A stretch of 64,000 nucleotides of DNA from Liquorilactobacillus sucicola DSM 21376 = JCM 15457. GTDB taxonomy: Bacteria > Bacillota > Bacilli > Lactobacillales > Lactobacillaceae. The notes beneath the pieces were generated by a model. The model did not search any database and was not told the DNA's origin. It saw nothing but the letters and a program-made list of their open reading frames with translations. Shown in pieces: positions 17,441-26,664 of this stretch. The position numbers and the translations under genes were made by a program. Positions within the stretch are counted from its first letter, which is position 1. Each line of letters starts with the position of its first letter. The DNA is taken from positions 186,001 to 250,000 of the forward strand of contig NZ_BALC01000004.1 of assembly GCF_000612445.1 (NCBI RefSeq). The letters are read 5' to 3'.

Positions 17441-18949
17441 ATGAAAAAAGAATATGATGTGATCGTTATTGGGGCAAGTAATGCTGGCGGGTTTGCCGCG
17501 GCGGCAGCTGCCGAAAAGGGTGCTAAGGTATTGGTGATTGACAAGATGAGAAGTGCGGGGTACTTATACCGTGATACTATCGCTTCAATTGGCAGTAAGG
17601 CACAAAAAGAAGCTGGAGTTGAGATTGACAAACAAGAGTTAATTAATTTTTTAACTGAGTTTGCACAAGACAACGTTGATCAGCGCCTGTTAAATACTTG
17701 GGTTGATAATAGTGCTGAAACGATTGATTGGCTCGATGAAAGAATTTTGCGGCCGCATGGTGCCCATATACAAGCTACCCCCGATGCTTACTATGAGTCA
17801 GCGATGAATAAAGCTTTCCCAACAGGAAATGAAGTCACAAATTCTGACGGCACCTACTGGGAATTAGGCTATGGTAACTGGGTCCTTGATGAGGTTAAGA
17901 AATTGGGAGCAGAAGTTCGTTGGCAGACTAAGCTGCAAAGCTTGGTAGTTGCGGCTGGTGAAGTTGTAGGAGTGAAAGTTGAAGACCTTCCAACAAAACG
18001 AAGTTATGAAATTGGTGCCAAAAATATCATTATCTGCACCGGTGGTTATGGTTCAAATCTTGCTCTGATGCAAAAGTGGAACCCAATGGGACTCAAAACT
18101 AATGTTTACAGTGATAGTATGCGTGATGATGGCTCAGGGATTGTAGCCGGTCTGGAAGCTGGGGCTGCTAAGGACGAGGAAGCTGCTTCTATTGTGTTTA
18201 ACCGTGCTGCCGTTTCTGTTGGCGCTAATGCGCGAGACATGTATGAAATTGATATGACTCCGCCCAATGATCCTGCTTATCTCTGGTTCGGCAGTTATCC
18301 ATTCTTACGTGTAAACCTTGAAGGTGAACGCTTTTATAATGAAAGCGCACCATATCAGTTTGCAATACATGCAGCTGCTCGTCAAACTGGTTATATGCAG
18401 GCAATGATTTGGAATGAAGAAACCATGGATGATGAGCATTTGAAAGCTGTTCATACTCTTGGATGTTCTCGTCTTGGGTTCCCAGGTATTTGGACCGCGG
18501 AAGAAGGACGTAAACAAATTGCTGGACTGATTAAAGAAAATTTAGTTCAGAAGGCAGACAATATTGAAGAATTAGCAGATAAGTTGAATTTGCCAGTTAA
18601 AACTTTGACAAACACAGTTAGGCGGTACAATGAACTTTGCCATAAGGGTAAAGATGAAGATTTTGGTAAGGAAGCTTACCGTATGCTTGCAATTGACCAA
18701 GGTCCTTACTATGGAGCATTTATAAGTGGGCGACTTTTAGCAACCCTTGATGGCCTAAGAGTCAACACAAAGATGCAAGTTTTACGTGAGAATGGGAAAG
18801 TGATTCCCGGACTGTATGCAGCTGGCAACTGTTCAGGTGGCTTCTTCTGGGGAGCATATCCAGATCATGTTCCAGGACTAACCGCTAGTCATGCGCAAAC
18901 ATTTGGACGTTTGGCAGGTAAGTTTGCGGCAATGTCTAAGCAGGATTAG
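17441..18949 (+). CDS. FAD-dependent fumarate-reductase-family oxidoreductase
   Basis: The 502-residue protein starts with a Rossmann FAD motif (VIVIGASNAGGFAAAAAAEKG, residues ~6-26; the GxGxxG is GASNAG). It ends with GLYAAGNCSGGFFWGAYPDH, typical of FAD_binding_2 / fumarate reductase flavoproteins that reduce activated C=C bonds. There is no haem or FMN-binding domain, so electrons must come from a partner or directly from a reduced flavin. A LysR/MFS/flavoreductase set is known for hydroxycinnamate reduction in lactobacilli. The substrate here is open. A following ORF is cut off by an IS remnant. Confidence 0.85.
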   Translation: MKKEYDVIVIGASNAGGFAAAAAAEKGAKVLVIDKMRSAGYLYRDTIASIGSKAQKEAGVEIDKQELINFLTEFAQDNVDQRLLNTWVDNSAETIDWLDERILRPHGAHIQATPDAYYESAMNKAFPTGNEVTNSDGTYWELGYGNWVLDEVKKLGAEVRWQTKLQSLVVAAGEVVGVKVEDLPTKRSYEIGAKNIIICTGGYGSNLALMQKWNPMGLKTNVYSDSMRDDGSGIVAGLEAGAAKDEEAASIVFNRAAVSVGANARDMYEIDMTPPNDPAYLWFGSYPFLRVNLEGERFYNESAPYQFAIHAAARQTGYMQAMIWNEETMDDEHLKAVHTLGCSRLGFPGIWTAEEGRKQIAGLIKENLVQKADNIEELADKLNLPVKTLTNTVRRYNELCHKGKDEDFGKEAYRMLAIDQGPYYGAFISGRLLATLDGLRVNTKMQVLRENGKVIPGLYAAGNCSGGFFWGAYPDHVPGLTASHAQTFGRLAGKFAAMSKQD

Positions 18950-18977
18950 TTTTAACTAAAAAACAAAGGATAATATT

Positions 18978-19037
18978 TTGAAAATTAAGTTTTCTCAAGC
19001 TTCGGCACCAGCTTTAATTCCAGAAATTTTTCTATAA
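18978..19037 (+). pseudogene. 5' stump of a gene truncated at an ISL3 remnant
   Basis: AAAGGA followed by TTG opens a 19-codon frame (MKIKFSQASAPALIPEIFL) that stops just before the ISL3 end at ~19055. It looks like the start of a third operon gene lost by IS insertion. The family cannot be told. Confidence 0.35.
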
Positions 19038-19054
19038 CTAAATATTCTGAAGAA

Positions 19055-19500
19055 TTTAAACGGATCTTTGTTAACGGCCGTTGAGGAGAAACTTTTATGG
19101 GAAAATCAATTCATTTCGAATTGGTTTTCTTTTTTTATTGGATCATGAATTCAATTCTAATTCGAGTCTAAAAATATAACCAGCCTTGGGTCCCGTATGC
19201 TATGCGCTTGATTTTTCGATTAAAGTTTTCTAGTGGATTGTTTGAATTAGATGAAAGTTAGCGGCAATTATTTTTGCTGCCGGAAAGATTACGTGAATGA
19301 CTTGCTTCTTTAATCTGAATTACCAACGTTGATATATTTAATATTGGGGTTTTGGATTTGAAGGATATTTCCGACAGGATGTTCTTGGAACATGTTTTCT
19401 CGCTTGTCTTTACTTTGGTTAGTATTTGGTGGTGCATTTGAGGGCCTATCCTTTTATTGTATATGAAAATTGGATGTTGATGAATTTCCAACAACACCCG
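19055..19500 (-). mobile_element. ISL3-family IS remnant, internally deleted
   Basis: The minus strand carries broken frames that read like ISL3 transposase parts: an N-terminal IQNPNIKYINVGN-like piece, FPAAKIIAANFHLIQTIH from the catalytic core, and the C-terminal YTRIRIEF-type end. The outer terminus near GGATCTTTGTTAA is followed by GTTGAGGAGAAAC, as at 7480. Stops and deletions make it inactive. Confidence 0.6.
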
Positions 19501-19651
19501 AATTTTGACTAATTCTTAAAAAATGTTAAATCATTATATATTTTATTAGCAACTTGTTATATGAATAAAAAACTAATCTCTAGCTGAGTTTTTGTACTTA
19601 ATAAATTTAAAAATGGCTATTTATAGGTTTAAATACTTATTAACTGAGGGC

Positions 19652-19679
19652 AAAAAAATAGCAAAGCACTGGACTTTGC
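19652..19679 (-). terminator. Terminator left of the invertible segment
   Basis: GCAAAG/CTTTGC with a 7-nt loop is followed by seven T on the minus strand. It would end transcripts leaving the recombinase segment leftward. Confidence 0.65.
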
Positions 19680-19710
19680 GGAGAAAGAAAAATGCAAGAA
19701 TAACTGTTGT

Positions 19711-19735
19711 GGGGTCTTTTCTATGTAAAGACCTC
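19711..19735. repeat. Left inverted recombination site
   Basis: GGGGTCTTT, a 7-nt centre TCTATGT and AAAGACCTC form a dyad. Bases 19711-19730 are identical, in inverted orientation, to 20509-20528. Two inverted arms around a 6-8 nt crossover region is the standard layout of a tyrosine recombinase site. Confidence 0.8.
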
Positions 19736-19742
19736 TAGGATA

Positions 19743-19771
19743 ATTATTTAATATAAGTCTTTGGAAGTCAA
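19743..19771 (-). promoter_or_regulatory. Candidate invertible promoter
   Basis: On the minus strand TTGACT and AATAAT are 17 nt apart and point leftward across the left recombination site. After inversion of 19711-20530 the same promoter would point into the LPQTG adhesin gene. Confidence 0.5.
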
Positions 19772-19805
19772 TAATTATTTTCGTTAAATTGTGCATTTTC
19801 AGAAA

Positions 19806-20405
19806 TCAATTGAAATCTATTTTATCAAGGATAGACTCACGGGAGAATTGATCTAACCCAAGATATTCCAGAGTAGCTCTTTGACTGCTGTGATTGAGCA
19901 GCTGCATCACCAAACCTATGTTGTAGTTAGTCTCTTTGTACACGATATACGCTCCAGTTTTTCGCATCGTGTGCGTTCCTAAGTAATTCAAGCCTAATAA
20001 ATCACCAGCATGAGTTATTATTTTATAGTACTGTTTTCGAGTTATATGCTTGGAAGGATTGGTTGTAGAAGGGAATAGCCACTCTGAATGAAGTTGATTG
20101 TTGTTTAGCCAGTCATTGTACTTCATTAGGTCATCCATTACTGGTCTAAGGTAAAGAGTGTTCGGCTTGCCTGTTTTTTGATCTGTAGTATAGGTTCTGG
20201 TTCTAACACATCCCTTGTTATCAAAAACATCATTGTAACGCAAAGATAGTACATCACTGACTCGCAGCAATGTTGCTTTTCCAACTTGAAAAATTGTATA
20301 GTTGCGTCTTCCTGCTCGAAAATTTTCTAACAATGTCTTTTCAACCTGTTTCTGTATTTTTATATTTTTTATTGGGCTAACTATGTGTGGTTTACGCGAT
20401 GCCAT
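19806..20405 (-). CDS. Small tyrosine recombinase (DNA invertase type)
   Basis: The 199-residue protein is essentially a catalytic domain. It shows Arg48 (KATLLRVSD), a basic beta-hairpin around Lys77-Lys80, His145-x-x-Arg148 (HTMRKTG), His172 and the nucleophile Tyr181 (LEYLG), so the active site is complete. The lack of an N-terminal arm-binding domain is typical of FimB-like invertases rather than phage integrases. It lies inside a ~820-bp segment bounded by inverted 20-bp repeats, next to an LPQTG surface protein. The inferred job is inversion of that segment to switch the adhesin on and off. Confidence 0.9.
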   Translation of the reverse strand: MASRKPHIVSPIKNIKIQKQVEKTLLENFRAGRRNYTIFQVGKATLLRVSDVLSLRYNDVFDNKGCVRTRTYTTDQKTGKPNTLYLRPVMDDLMKYNDWLNNNQLHSEWLFPSTTNPSKHITRKQYYKIITHAGDLLGLNYLGTHTMRKTGAYIVYKETNYNIGLVMQLLNHSSQRATLEYLGLDQFSRESILDKIDFN

Positions 20406-20501
20406 ATGTATCTTCCTCTCAAGGTGTTTTTGGGGGTATGTAGATTATAACTCTAAATTAATTAATTAGATAAGCTTATACCTTGGTTTATCAACATTTG
20501 T

Positions 20502-20530
20502 GAGGGGACTTTACATAGAAAAGACCCCTC
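20502..20530. repeat. Right inverted recombination site
   Basis: GAGGGGACTTT, a short centre and AAAGACCCCTC form a near-perfect dyad. Bases 20509-20528 are the exact reverse complement of 19711-19730. The site ends 26 bp before the adhesin ATG and just before its ribosome binding site, so anything driving the adhesin from upstream must cross it. Confidence 0.8.
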
Positions 20531-20556
20531 TATACGTAAAAAAGGGGAATAATGTC

Positions 20557-22983
20557 ATGGACAAACAAAACAAGTACAAGTTAGCAAAGGTAGGTAAAAT
20601 CACAGGTTCTATTCTTTTCGCATCAATTCTCTTATCAGGTTCAGTCTTGAGTACTACAACGGCGTTCGCTGATACCACAACGCAGGCATCACAGACAAGT
20701 AGCCAACCAGCATCATCTTCATCTTCATCGACTGCTACAACACCTGTAACGGCATCATCAGCAAGTACAGCATCATCATCACAAGCAAGCACAGCTTCTT
20801 CAACTTCTTCGACAGACAAAGTACCAACGTTAGAGGAAATGGGTAAGATGTCAGAAGCAGACCGTGCAGCAGCTCTTGCCAAATTGACACCAGAACAAAG
20901 AGCTAAACAGCTCGAAGATGCTGGCATTGATGTTGATAAACTTAATGGTAATGAAACTGGTTTAGACGGTGCTTCTACTGCATCAAGCACTTCTAATACT
21001 ACTAACGAGTCAGTAGGTTGGCACAAAGATGCTTCTGCTGGAAAGTACTATCAAGTATTTAGTGATGGTACAAAAGGGCCAACTGCTTACAAGAAAGTTA
21101 CGACTGTTGTTGCAGATAAGGACACTGGTGCTACTTTAGCAACACTTGTAGACTATATCGAAGTTGATATGGGTCAATATGCTACAACGTCTAACTACAA
21201 AAGTTACGGTTTTGATTCCCAAGGTTACACTTATGATTCTTCTAAGATTACTGAGGGTGTTGGTTCTATCGAAAATGCTAATAGTGTCAATGCTACAATC
21301 GTTCTCAATGCTGATGCGACAGCAGGTAGTGACTTAGGAGCAACGATTTACTTGACAAAGGGTAGCACAGGTGGCAACACAAACCCAACCAACCCAACTC
21401 AAAATGTTGACCGTTCAGGCTTGGAAGCTCTCTTACAGACAGCAACAGGTTACCAACACGATTCCAAGAACTACACGCATGAGTCACGTCAAGCCCTAGA
21501 TGACGCCATTACAGCAGCTTATGGAGTAGACGAAACACCTACTGCTACACAAGCACAAGTAGATAGTGCTACAGACAAGTTACAACAAGCTGTGAATGCA
21601 ATCGAAGCACAAGGTAACTTGGACAAGACAGATTTGCAACAGAACATTGCTAAGGCACAAGGTTTAGTTAAACAAACAGATACTTACACAGAAGTATCAC
21701 TTTCAGATTTGGCAAGTGCTATCCAGCGTGCTCAAGATGCTGAAAACGACTCTAGCATGGTACAATCAGAGATTGATTCAGCCAACGCTGATTTGGTAAG
21801 TTATATCAACGCTTTAGAGAAACAAGCACCCAAGGTAGACACAGATAAGAGTGCTTTGAGTGATTCAATCGTAGGTGCGCAATCTAAATTAGATGATGGT
21901 AAGACATACACTGATGAAACGGTTGCTAACGTACGAGAGGCTTTGAACAAAGCTTTTGATGTAAACGACAATGCTCAAGCAACACAGGCACAGGTTGATG
22001 GAGCCAAAACAGCATTGGATAATGCAGTATCAGCTCTCAAGGTCAAAGAAGCCGACCCAACACCAACACCCAGCAAGCCTGACGAGGGTGGTACAATTAC
22101 TCCCGCTAAGGTAGACAAAGCTAAATTACAGACAGAATACAACAAAGCTATCCAATACAAGGGGGCTGATTATACAGATGCTTCCTTCTCTGCATTACAA
22201 CAGAAAGTTAGTTATGCTCTTTCAGTTCTTGGGGCGACTGATCCATCACAATCTGATATAGATAAGGCTGCTGCAGGGCTAAAAAGTGGGGTTGCTGGCT
22301 TAGTATCCGCAACAACCAATGATAAACAAGATACTCCAACAGAACCCGGCAACCATGATGCTGATGGCGGTTCTAACAAACAGACTGATGAAAAGAAGCC
22401 TGATACAAAGAACCCTACTAACTCATCAAATGATCAGAAAGAGCAATCAGATCCAAAAGCAAATACTGGGGTTGAGGACTCTGATGCTAATAAAGATAGT
22501 TCTTCTTCTGAATCAGATAAGAAGACAGAACAAGCTCCAGCAGATAAGCATGCAAATACAAATAAAGACACAAAGAACGTTGATAAAACAACAAATAGTT
22601 CCAAAAGTGTGTCTGATAGTTCCAGTGAGTCTTTGAACAAAAAGACACAGGTTTCTGAAAAAGCTAAGGTTGTTACTAAATCTAATGATACCAAGGCAAC
22701 TAGTGCTATATCTAATGCTATACCTAGTTCTTCGGCCAATGAGAATGTTCCTGATGTTCCAAAGACATTGAAGAACACTTCTACAGCAAAATTAGATTCT
22801 AAAGCTGGATCTGTTATAGCTGCTAAGAGCAGTCAGAAGGTTCAAGAGGCTTCTCTTCCACAGACAGGTGAGGATAAACAGGGTAGCAAAGCAATTACAT
22901 TGTGGGGTAGTGTTCTCTTGGCCTCTACTGCTGCGGTCTTTGGTTTTGGTTATATGCGTAAATATAAACACTTTACTAAATAG
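20557..22983 (+). CDS. LPQTG-anchored adhesin with FIVAR-like repeats
   Basis: ATG 20557 is preferred because AAAGGGG lies 10 nt upstream and a signal peptide follows (cleavage near AFA-DT, ~38), giving 808 residues. A Ser/Thr/Ala-rich linker precedes a ~130-residue domain (SVGWHKDASAGKYYQVF...). From ~285 come about four FIVAR-like three-helix repeats (ALDDAITAAYGV, LNKAFDVND, QAQVDSATDKLQQAVNAI). A long Ser/Lys/Asp linker leads to LPQTGED, a membrane helix and RKYKHFTK. It is wall-anchored by sortase, and binding to a host or matrix ligand is inferred. The upstream inverted repeats suggest phase-variable expression. Confidence 0.85.
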   Translation: MDKQNKYKLAKVGKITGSILFASILLSGSVLSTTTAFADTTTQASQTSSQPASSSSSSTATTPVTASSASTASSSQASTASSTSSTDKVPTLEEMGKMSEADRAAALAKLTPEQRAKQLEDAGIDVDKLNGNETGLDGASTASSTSNTTNESVGWHKDASAGKYYQVFSDGTKGPTAYKKVTTVVADKDTGATLATLVDYIEVDMGQYATTSNYKSYGFDSQGYTYDSSKITEGVGSIENANSVNATIVLNADATAGSDLGATIYLTKGSTGGNTNPTNPTQNVDRSGLEALLQTATGYQHDSKNYTHESRQALDDAITAAYGVDETPTATQAQVDSATDKLQQAVNAIEAQGNLDKTDLQQNIAKAQGLVKQTDTYTEVSLSDLASAIQRAQDAENDSSMVQSEIDSANADLVSYINALEKQAPKVDTDKSALSDSIVGAQSKLDDGKTYTDETVANVREALNKAFDVNDNAQATQAQVDGAKTALDNAVSALKVKEADPTPTPSKPDEGGTITPAKVDKAKLQTEYNKAIQYKGADYTDASFSALQQKVSYALSVLGATDPSQSDIDKAAAGLKSGVAGLVSATTNDKQDTPTEPGNHDADGGSNKQTDEKKPDTKNPTNSSNDQKEQSDPKANTGVEDSDANKDSSSSESDKKTEQAPADKHANTNKDTKNVDKTTNSSKSVSDSSSESLNKKTQVSEKAKVVTKSNDTKATSAISNAIPSSSANENVPDVPKTLKNTSTAKLDSKAGSVIAAKSSQKVQEASLPQTGEDKQGSKAITLWGSVLLASTAAVFGFGYMRKYKHFTK

Positions 22984-23460
22984 TTGTTTTACGCTGATAA
23001 GTATGTGCTGCCACTTTTAGAAGTTAACTATAGATTTATCGCTTTAGCTGAAGCATGGTTGGAATTTTAATTACTAAGAGGTCTGCAGAATATTATGCGG
23101 AGGTCTGGTATTAATTTCATCTTCTTTAGACAATGGCTCAGCAAGAAGAGTAGGAATGTGAAGAACTAACCCAAAGATGAAAATACAATGTTACAGCTAA
23201 TAAGGAAGACAGAATAGCATTTTTTGTTTGAAGAATTAACGGCTGTTGTTTATTTAGAAAACTATATGCAGCAACATATGAATAAAATCATTGCTGCAGC
23301 AGTTAAAAATGTTTTATAGCTGATGAAGAAGGGCATAGCAACGCTTGAGTGTGTATTTCTTAGCTGAAGATAAAATATTTATAAAGTAGAATTCTTTATC
23401 AAGTAGCTGTCACGACGAAATGCGGTCTATATGTAAATATTGTTAATTTTAGGGAAGAAA
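22984..23460. other. Intergenic stretch with possible gene debris
   Basis: About 480 bp hold no intact gene. A short open stretch near 23230-23320 (EELTAVVYLENYMQQHMNK) looks like a relic of an unknown gene. I see nothing else. Confidence 0.4.
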
Positions 23461-23461
23461 T

Positions 23462-23501
23462 AACCTCTCAATGTCGAATGGAAAATTCACATTGAGAGGT
23501 T
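23462..23501 (-). terminator. Hairpin terminator downstream of the PTS operon
   Basis: A 13-bp perfect stem (AACCTCTCAATGT/ACATTGAGAGGTT) with a 14-nt loop is followed by a U-rich stretch on either strand. It lies beyond the IIC gene end. Confidence 0.65.
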
Positions 23502-23619
23502 TATTGTAGTAGAATTTTAAATTAAATAGCTGTTAAAGTAAGACAGAAGAGAACAGATTTTACTAAAAAGTGTGAAGCCACTGAAGCATGAATATTTTTG
23601 AGAAAGCAGGCTACGATAC

Positions 23620-24966
23620 CTAATTCTTGGCTGCTGCTTCTTGTTCTTGTTTTAGCAGGGTACGATCATAGTATTTGATAAATGGATACCAAACTACAAA
23701 AGCAGCTGCGGCACAGATGAATGCAAGAATAGCTCCTTGCCAACTTGTTGTTGCGGTGAAACCACCTAAGCCAATAGGTGTTGGCCAAGGTTGCTGAATG
23801 ATAATTTTGTGAACCAGATTAGTACTAATTGCGAAATATCCAATGCCACCTGAAACTAATGGTGCAAAAACAAAGGGAATAAAAAGTTTGACGTTATAAA
23901 CAATCGGTAATCCGAAGATCAAAGGCTCATTAATATTAAAAATTGCTGGGACGATTTCTGCTTTACCGATTTCACGTAACTGAACGGACCTGGATCTAGT
24001 TACTAGCCAGATAGCTACGCCTAAAGTAGCTCCCGAACCCCCAAGAAGAACAAAGGCATTTAATGGATCACCAGCGAAGAAATGGTTCGCCCCTTTAACA
24101 TTAGCGGCCATGTTTGCTAGCACGATTGGCGTATAGAAAGAACTGACGATCGTTGCACCGTGAATTCCAAACCACCAGAGGAAATGAATCAAGAAAATAA
24201 TAATTAGGAATCCCCACCAAGTGTCGGCAATATTGCTGACGAATGAGAATGGGATGTAAAGGACCTTAAAAATATCAGTTTTGGCAAAAACCAACAATAA
24301 GTTGAGGCCGGCAATTACAAAGGCAACACAGAATCCCGGAATCAGAGCGCTGAATGAATTAGAGACACCGGCTGGTACCGAGGCCGGCATTTTGATCGAC
24401 CAGTTGTGTTTAATTGTAAATCTGTAAATTTGAACTGTTAGCCAGCCAACAACTAATCCGGTGAAAATTCCAACTGCGCCAATTCTTGTAACACCTGAGA
24501 CCGATACTGCATATCCTCCGCCGATAATGTTAGCTTTATCTAAGGTTTGTACAAACTGAACTGTACCGCCTTTCCAAATTAATTGTGGAACAGTAATAAA
24601 CATTGCCATCAAAAACATTAATAGACCATTAAGCGGATTTAAGTTAAGATGTTCCTCTTCTTGATAAATCTTGGTATAACTGAAAGTGAATGTTCCTGCA
24701 AAAATCAATGCCAAGATTCCCATTGTTGAGTTATAGACTGCCTGGAATAGAATGTTAAAGCGACCTAGTGTATTTGCATATAGGTCCGCGAATCCCGGGA
24801 TGGGGAAGGCTTGTGGTAAAACTTGCAAAATTAAAAATATAGCGCCGATAATGGAAAAAGCAATAACACTGTATCCTGCCTCCATGATTGCGCGTACAAA
24901 CCGTGATCCAGAAAACTTGCCGACCAAATTTGTCATTTTCTCCTTAAATGCATCAGAATTATTCAT
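23620..24966 (-). CDS. PTS lactose/cellobiose-family EIIC permease
   Basis: The 448-residue membrane protein has about ten hydrophobic segments, the GIHGATIV loop and the NINEPLIFGLPIVYN substrate-site motif characteristic of cellobiose/lichenan EIIC. It translocates a beta-glucoside or diglucoside across the membrane with phosphorylation by the partner EIIB. It is the last gene of the IIB-IIA-IIC operon on this strand. The GH1 6-phospho-beta-glucosidase at 26774 should hydrolyse the phosphorylated product, and RpiR at 25912 probably regulates the set. Confidence 0.92.
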   Translation of the reverse strand: MNNSDAFKEKMTNLVGKFSGSRFVRAIMEAGYSVIAFSIIGAIFLILQVLPQAFPIPGFADLYANTLGRFNILFQAVYNSTMGILALIFAGTFTFSYTKIYQEEEHLNLNPLNGLLMFLMAMFITVPQLIWKGGTVQFVQTLDKANIIGGGYAVSVSGVTRIGAVGIFTGLVVGWLTVQIYRFTIKHNWSIKMPASVPAGVSNSFSALIPGFCVAFVIAGLNLLLVFAKTDIFKVLYIPFSFVSNIADTWWGFLIIIFLIHFLWWFGIHGATIVSSFYTPIVLANMAANVKGANHFFAGDPLNAFVLLGGSGATLGVAIWLVTRSRSVQLREIGKAEIVPAIFNINEPLIFGLPIVYNVKLFIPFVFAPLVSGGIGYFAISTNLVHKIIIQQPWPTPIGLGGFTATTSWQGAILAFICAAAAFVVWYPFIKYYDRTLLKQEQEAAAKN

Positions 24967-24991
24967 AGACTAACGCCTCTTTCCGCAAGAT

Positions 24992-25330
24992 TTAAATCTT
25001 CTTAGTTTCAGCCAACTTCTTGTAAACACTAATCAACTCTTGAGCCAAATCAATAAATGTAATAGCAGTCATCAGATGATCTTGAGAATGCACGGTTAGT
25101 AAGGTCAGTTTTGCATGGTGTCCATTTGCTTCCTCAGTTAACATTTTTGTTTGCATATTATGAGCAGCAACCAAGGCCTTGTTGGCTTCGTCAATCTTTG
25201 TTTGAGCCGCTTCAAAGTTGTTGTTGTGAGCAGCATGAATAGCTTCCATTGCCAGAGATTTCGCGTTACCAGCATTAGTTATCAACCCCATTGATTGCAT
25301 CAATTGTTGTTCTTCATTATTATCAGCCAT
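24992..25330 (-). CDS. PTS lactose/cellobiose-family EIIA
   Basis: The 112-residue helical protein matches the LacF/CelC fold length. The active histidine is in TVHSQDHLMTA (about His84), which accepts phosphate from HPr and passes it to EIIB. The ribosome binding site GGAGG is clear. It lies between the EIIB and EIIC genes with short spacers (31 and 25 nt), as usual for these operons. Confidence 0.92.
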   Translation of the reverse strand: MADNNEEQQLMQSMGLITNAGNAKSLAMEAIHAAHNNNFEAAQTKIDEANKALVAAHNMQTKMLTEEANGHHAKLTLLTVHSQDHLMTAITFIDLAQELISVYKKLAETKKI

Positions 25331-25361
25331 TAAGTCATCCCTCCAAAAATTAATTGAACTT

Positions 25362-25679
25362 TTAGTCGATCAATTTTAGACCTTGTTCCAAAACTTTGGC
25401 ACCATTCATCATTCCGTAAGCCTGCATGTCAATTACATCAACTTTGATTGGCTTGCCTTCAACTTTTTTCTTGATGTTGTCAAGTAAGTAGCGAACTTGA
25501 GGGCCTAATAAAATACTGTTAACATTTTCTTGTTTTAGTTTCTCGTCGACTTCTGCGGCTGGACAAGCAAATATTTTTGCATCAATTCCCTTTTCGTTGG
25601 CAGCATCCTGCATTCTTTTAACTAACATACTGGTACTCATGCCGGCAGCACAACACAACATAATTGTTTTTTCACTCAT
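25362..25679 (-). CDS. PTS cellobiose-family EIIB
   Basis: The 105-residue cytoplasmic protein has the phosphocysteine loop MLCCAAGMSTSML near the N-terminus, the hallmark of EIIB of the Lac family, and a typical C-terminal AYGMMNGAKVL region. It carries phosphate from EIIA to the sugar bound by EIIC. It is the first gene of the operon. The promoter region upstream contains a cre-like site at 25784 and is shared with the divergent RpiR gene. Confidence 0.92.
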   Translation of the reverse strand: MSEKTIMLCCAAGMSTSMLVKRMQDAANEKGIDAKIFACPAAEVDEKLKQENVNSILLGPQVRYLLDNIKKKVEGKPIKVDVIDMQAYGMMNGAKVLEQGLKLID

Positions 25680-25783
25680 AATTAATTCCTCCTAGCTTGT
25701 TTTATGGTTTAGTGTTAAAAATAATAGAACTCAACAATTTAGCAAAACTGTTTTTTGCTTTACTAACGTTATTATAGCAGTAC

Positions 25784-25799
25784 TTGTAAGCGCTATCTA
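25784..25799 (+). promoter_or_regulatory. cre-like CcpA site in PTS/RpiR spacer
   Basis: TTGTAAGCGCTATCTA matches the cre consensus at 15 of 16 positions. It lies between the divergent PTS operon and RpiR gene, suggesting glucose repression of beta-glucoside uptake. Confidence 0.65.
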
Positions 25800-25911
25800 T
25801 AGTTGTAGGAGAAATGGTTACATTTTACAGATAATGGAACAAAGTGTAACTTTGTATTTTTTAAAGTATTATTTTATAATTTAGTCACCATGCATTTTAA
25901 GGAAGGGTTGG

Positions 25912-26646
25912 ATGAAAGAAATGATCGATTTAAAGGATTTCACCCCAACGGAAATTATAATTTACAATTACCTAATAGCGCACCCTAACGAAACGCTCAA
26001 ATCAAGCATTCGCCAATTGGCCGCTGCGGTTCACGTTTCATCAGCTTCTATTATTAGGTGCATCAAGAAAATGGGGTATGATAGTTTTTACGAATTTAAA
26101 TTTGATTTAAAACAGCAAAAACTAGTGTTGCAAACTAAGAAATTATCCACAAATTATGACACAGAGATTGTAGATTCAGCAGTCGAATTTTTTAGCCGTC
26201 CTTCACTACAGCAATATGCTGATGAATTGGCGGCTTTTAAAAAACTGGTTACTAATACGAATAATGTTCTGTTTTTTGGCATAGGAACCTCAGGGGTCTT
26301 GGCCCAATATGGTGCGCGTCAATTTGCTAATTTTGGAGTTAATTCAGTTTATAATAGTGACCCGTTTTATCCGCTGCCTCAGGAGGTACGGCATGATACT
26401 GATCAAATTGCTATTATGCTATCGGTAAGCGGTGAAACACCTGAAATCGTTAAGCGGGCGATTAGTTTAAAAGGGGAAGGCTTTCATATTATCAGTATCA
26501 CAGATAATAACTACAGCACTCTGGCCAAAGTTTCTGAAATTAATTTTTCATACAACGTCAAACCTGAAATTATCAATGAAACACTAAATATTACGACGCA
26601 GGTCCCAGTTATCTTCATTTTAGAATTGTTAGCTAGAAACATTTGA
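25912..26646 (+). CDS. RpiR-family regulator (HTH plus SIS domain)
   Basis: The 244-residue protein has an N-terminal RpiR HTH (residues ~1-75, including SSIRQLAAAVHVSSASIIRC at ~36-55). A SIS sugar-phosphate-binding domain (~105-240) shows FFGIGTSGVLAQYGARQFAN and MLSVSGETPEIVKRA. It probably senses the phosphorylated beta-glucoside and controls the divergent PTS operon and the convergent GH1 gene. A cre-like site lies in its promoter region. It is slightly shorter than typical RpiR proteins (~280) but appears complete. Confidence 0.88.
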   Translation: MKEMIDLKDFTPTEIIIYNYLIAHPNETLKSSIRQLAAAVHVSSASIIRCIKKMGYDSFYEFKFDLKQQKLVLQTKKLSTNYDTEIVDSAVEFFSRPSLQQYADELAAFKKLVTNTNNVLFFGIGTSGVLAQYGARQFANFGVNSVYNSDPFYPLPQEVRHDTDQIAIMLSVSGETPEIVKRAISLKGEGFHIISITDNNYSTLAKVSEINFSYNVKPEIINETLNITTQVPVIFILELLARNI

Positions 26647-26664
26647 TAGCGCTAACGTATAAAA

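Noticed and set aside
20500-20556. Upstream start of the LPQTG adhesin at 20500
   Set aside because: The extra codons lie in the recombination site, have no ribosome binding site and would precede the signal peptide.
20511-21026. 171-aa minus-strand ORF opposite the adhesin gene
   Set aside because: Antisense shadow of the Ser/Thr-rich linker. The starting region also covers the recombination site.
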